6,280 bases of DNA from Bacteroidales bacterium (GTDB taxonomy: Bacteria > Bacteroidota > Bacteroidia > Bacteroidales > SM23-62), in the NCBI GenBank assembly GCA_016783865.1, contig JADHVS010000249.1, positions 1 through 6,280 of the forward strand, written 5' to 3'. Positions 5,948 to 6,280 of the stretch are shown piece by piece. A program made the position numbers and the translations under genes. Numbering within the stretch: position 1 is the stretch's first letter; each line of letters begins with the position of its first letter. Below the pieces are notes generated by a model that saw only the letters and a list, made by a program, of their open reading frames with translations, was not told the origin of the DNA and made no database searches.

Positions 5948-6002
5948 GTCATCCCGTCCCGAGTACTCCCCGAGCAATCGGGGCACGGCGGGACGGGATG
6001 AC
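5948..6002. terminator. GC-rich 55-nt stem-loop between convergent genes (terminator or REP-like element)
   Basis: Perfect 13-bp outer arms, GTCATCCCGTCCC (5948-5960) and GGGACGGGATGAC (5990-6002), are extended by G5961-C5989. An internal loop (5962-5967 and 5984-5988) follows, then an inner hairpin CCCCGA-GCAA-TCGGGG (5968-5983) with a GNRA-type GCAA tetraloop. The element fills almost the whole gap between two convergent reading frames: 5 nt separate it from the channel stop and 1 nt from the acetyltransferase stop. By my count it is about 69% GC, far above its surroundings. The symmetry would let it act in both directions. There is no T-run on the channel side, so RNA 3'-end protection or a mobile palindromic repeat (REP/MITE-like) is an alternative to classical termination. 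Confidence 0.7.
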
Positions 6003-6003
6003 A

Positions 6004-6280
6004 TTAGATTTTCATCTCATAACAAACAAATTCCATTTCCTGATGCGGGAAACGACACTTACCTGCTTGCGAGAATCCTAATTTGCTGTATAGCTTGTTT
6101 GCAGAAAGATTGCCTTCAAAAACATCGAGCCGGATGACAGGATAATTAGGGTTTCCTGTCCAAGTCAGGTTAAAATGGTTGATTTTTCTGCTAATATTAT
6201 CTTTATCACTGAAATTTTCAAAAATTAGTGATTTCAACTCCATTTTATTTGTAATCATTCTACATAACAACACTTTTTTT
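6004..6280 (-). CDS. GNAT-type N-acetyltransferase, C-terminal part (partial, possibly degraded)
   Basis: The frame runs from the window edge (no stop up to 6279) to a TAA at 6006-6004. The last 46 residues look like the end of a GNAT acetyltransferase: YPVIRLDVFEGNLSANKLYSKLGF, then a short C-terminal tail ending FVCYEMKI. The N and LY..LGF positions match the motif that closes the acetyl-CoA fold. The residues before it (MELKSLIFENFSDKDNISRKINHFNLTWTG) do not look like the usual acetyl-CoA loop and helix, so there may be a frame break or a sequence replacement. Possible internal starts are the GTG at 6273 and ATGs at 6258 and 6243, but an 89-residue protein would lack the cofactor-binding motif. 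It is convergent with the channel gene and functionally unrelated to it as far as can be seen. Confidence 0.55.
   Translation of the reverse strand, partial: KKVLLCRMITNKMELKSLIFENFSDKDNISRKINHFNLTWTGNPNYPVIRLDVFEGNLSANKLYSKLGFSQAGKCRFPHQEMEFVCYEMKI

Noticed and set aside
5896..6081. Plus-strand open frame running from the channel gene end through the palindrome into the acetyltransferase region
   Set aside because: It starts inside the channel gene, crosses the stem-loop and reads antisense to the GNAT motif, so it is an accidental frame.

Overview
The window looks like a piece of a Bacteroidota chromosome, probably from the Bacteroidales or an uncultured relative. The base composition is moderately AT-rich. 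Recognisable Shine-Dalgarno sequences are absent before most starts. The outer-membrane channel has the N-terminal 'WTLDECIQHAYENNLDIK' signature usual for that phylum, and the sigma-54 activator carries a GAFTDA loop. The species cannot be fixed from the sequence alone.

Layout. On the minus strand, positions 1-1822 encode a two-component system. An NtrC-type, sigma-54-dependent response regulator (446-1822) is followed by, and overlaps by 11 nt, a membrane sensor histidine kinase of which only the first 152 residues are present (1-456). A 255-bp divergent intergenic region (1823-2077) holds two dyads near the regulator start and a candidate -24/-12 promoter pointing at the plus-strand genes. 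On the plus strand lie an HlyD/MacA-type membrane fusion protein (2078-3343), a MacB/LolD-type ABC ATPase (3448-4131), a 104-residue protein of unknown function (4261-4575) and a TolC-like outer-membrane channel (4593-5942). A GC-rich 55-nt stem-loop (5948-6002) fills the gap to a convergent, incomplete GNAT-type acetyltransferase reading frame on the minus strand (6004-6280).

How the genes may work together. The fusion protein, ATPase and channel are three parts of a MacAB-TolC-like export machine. The two-component system is placed as its regulator. The model is that the kinase phosphorylates the regulator, which binds a dyad in the divergent region and activates a sigma-54 promoter in front of the export genes. 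This is inference from gene order, domain content and weak promoter matches.

Most notable: the inner-membrane FtsX/MacB-type permease expected beside such an ATPase is missing between 3448 and 5942, and its usual place is taken by the unknown 104-residue gene. The spacers on either side of the ATPase gene consist largely of short tandem repeats (periods about 15, 7 and 9 bp). The ATPase start codon lies at the centre of a perfect 18-bp palindrome. No RNA genes, CRISPR arrays, transposase genes or replication origins were seen.
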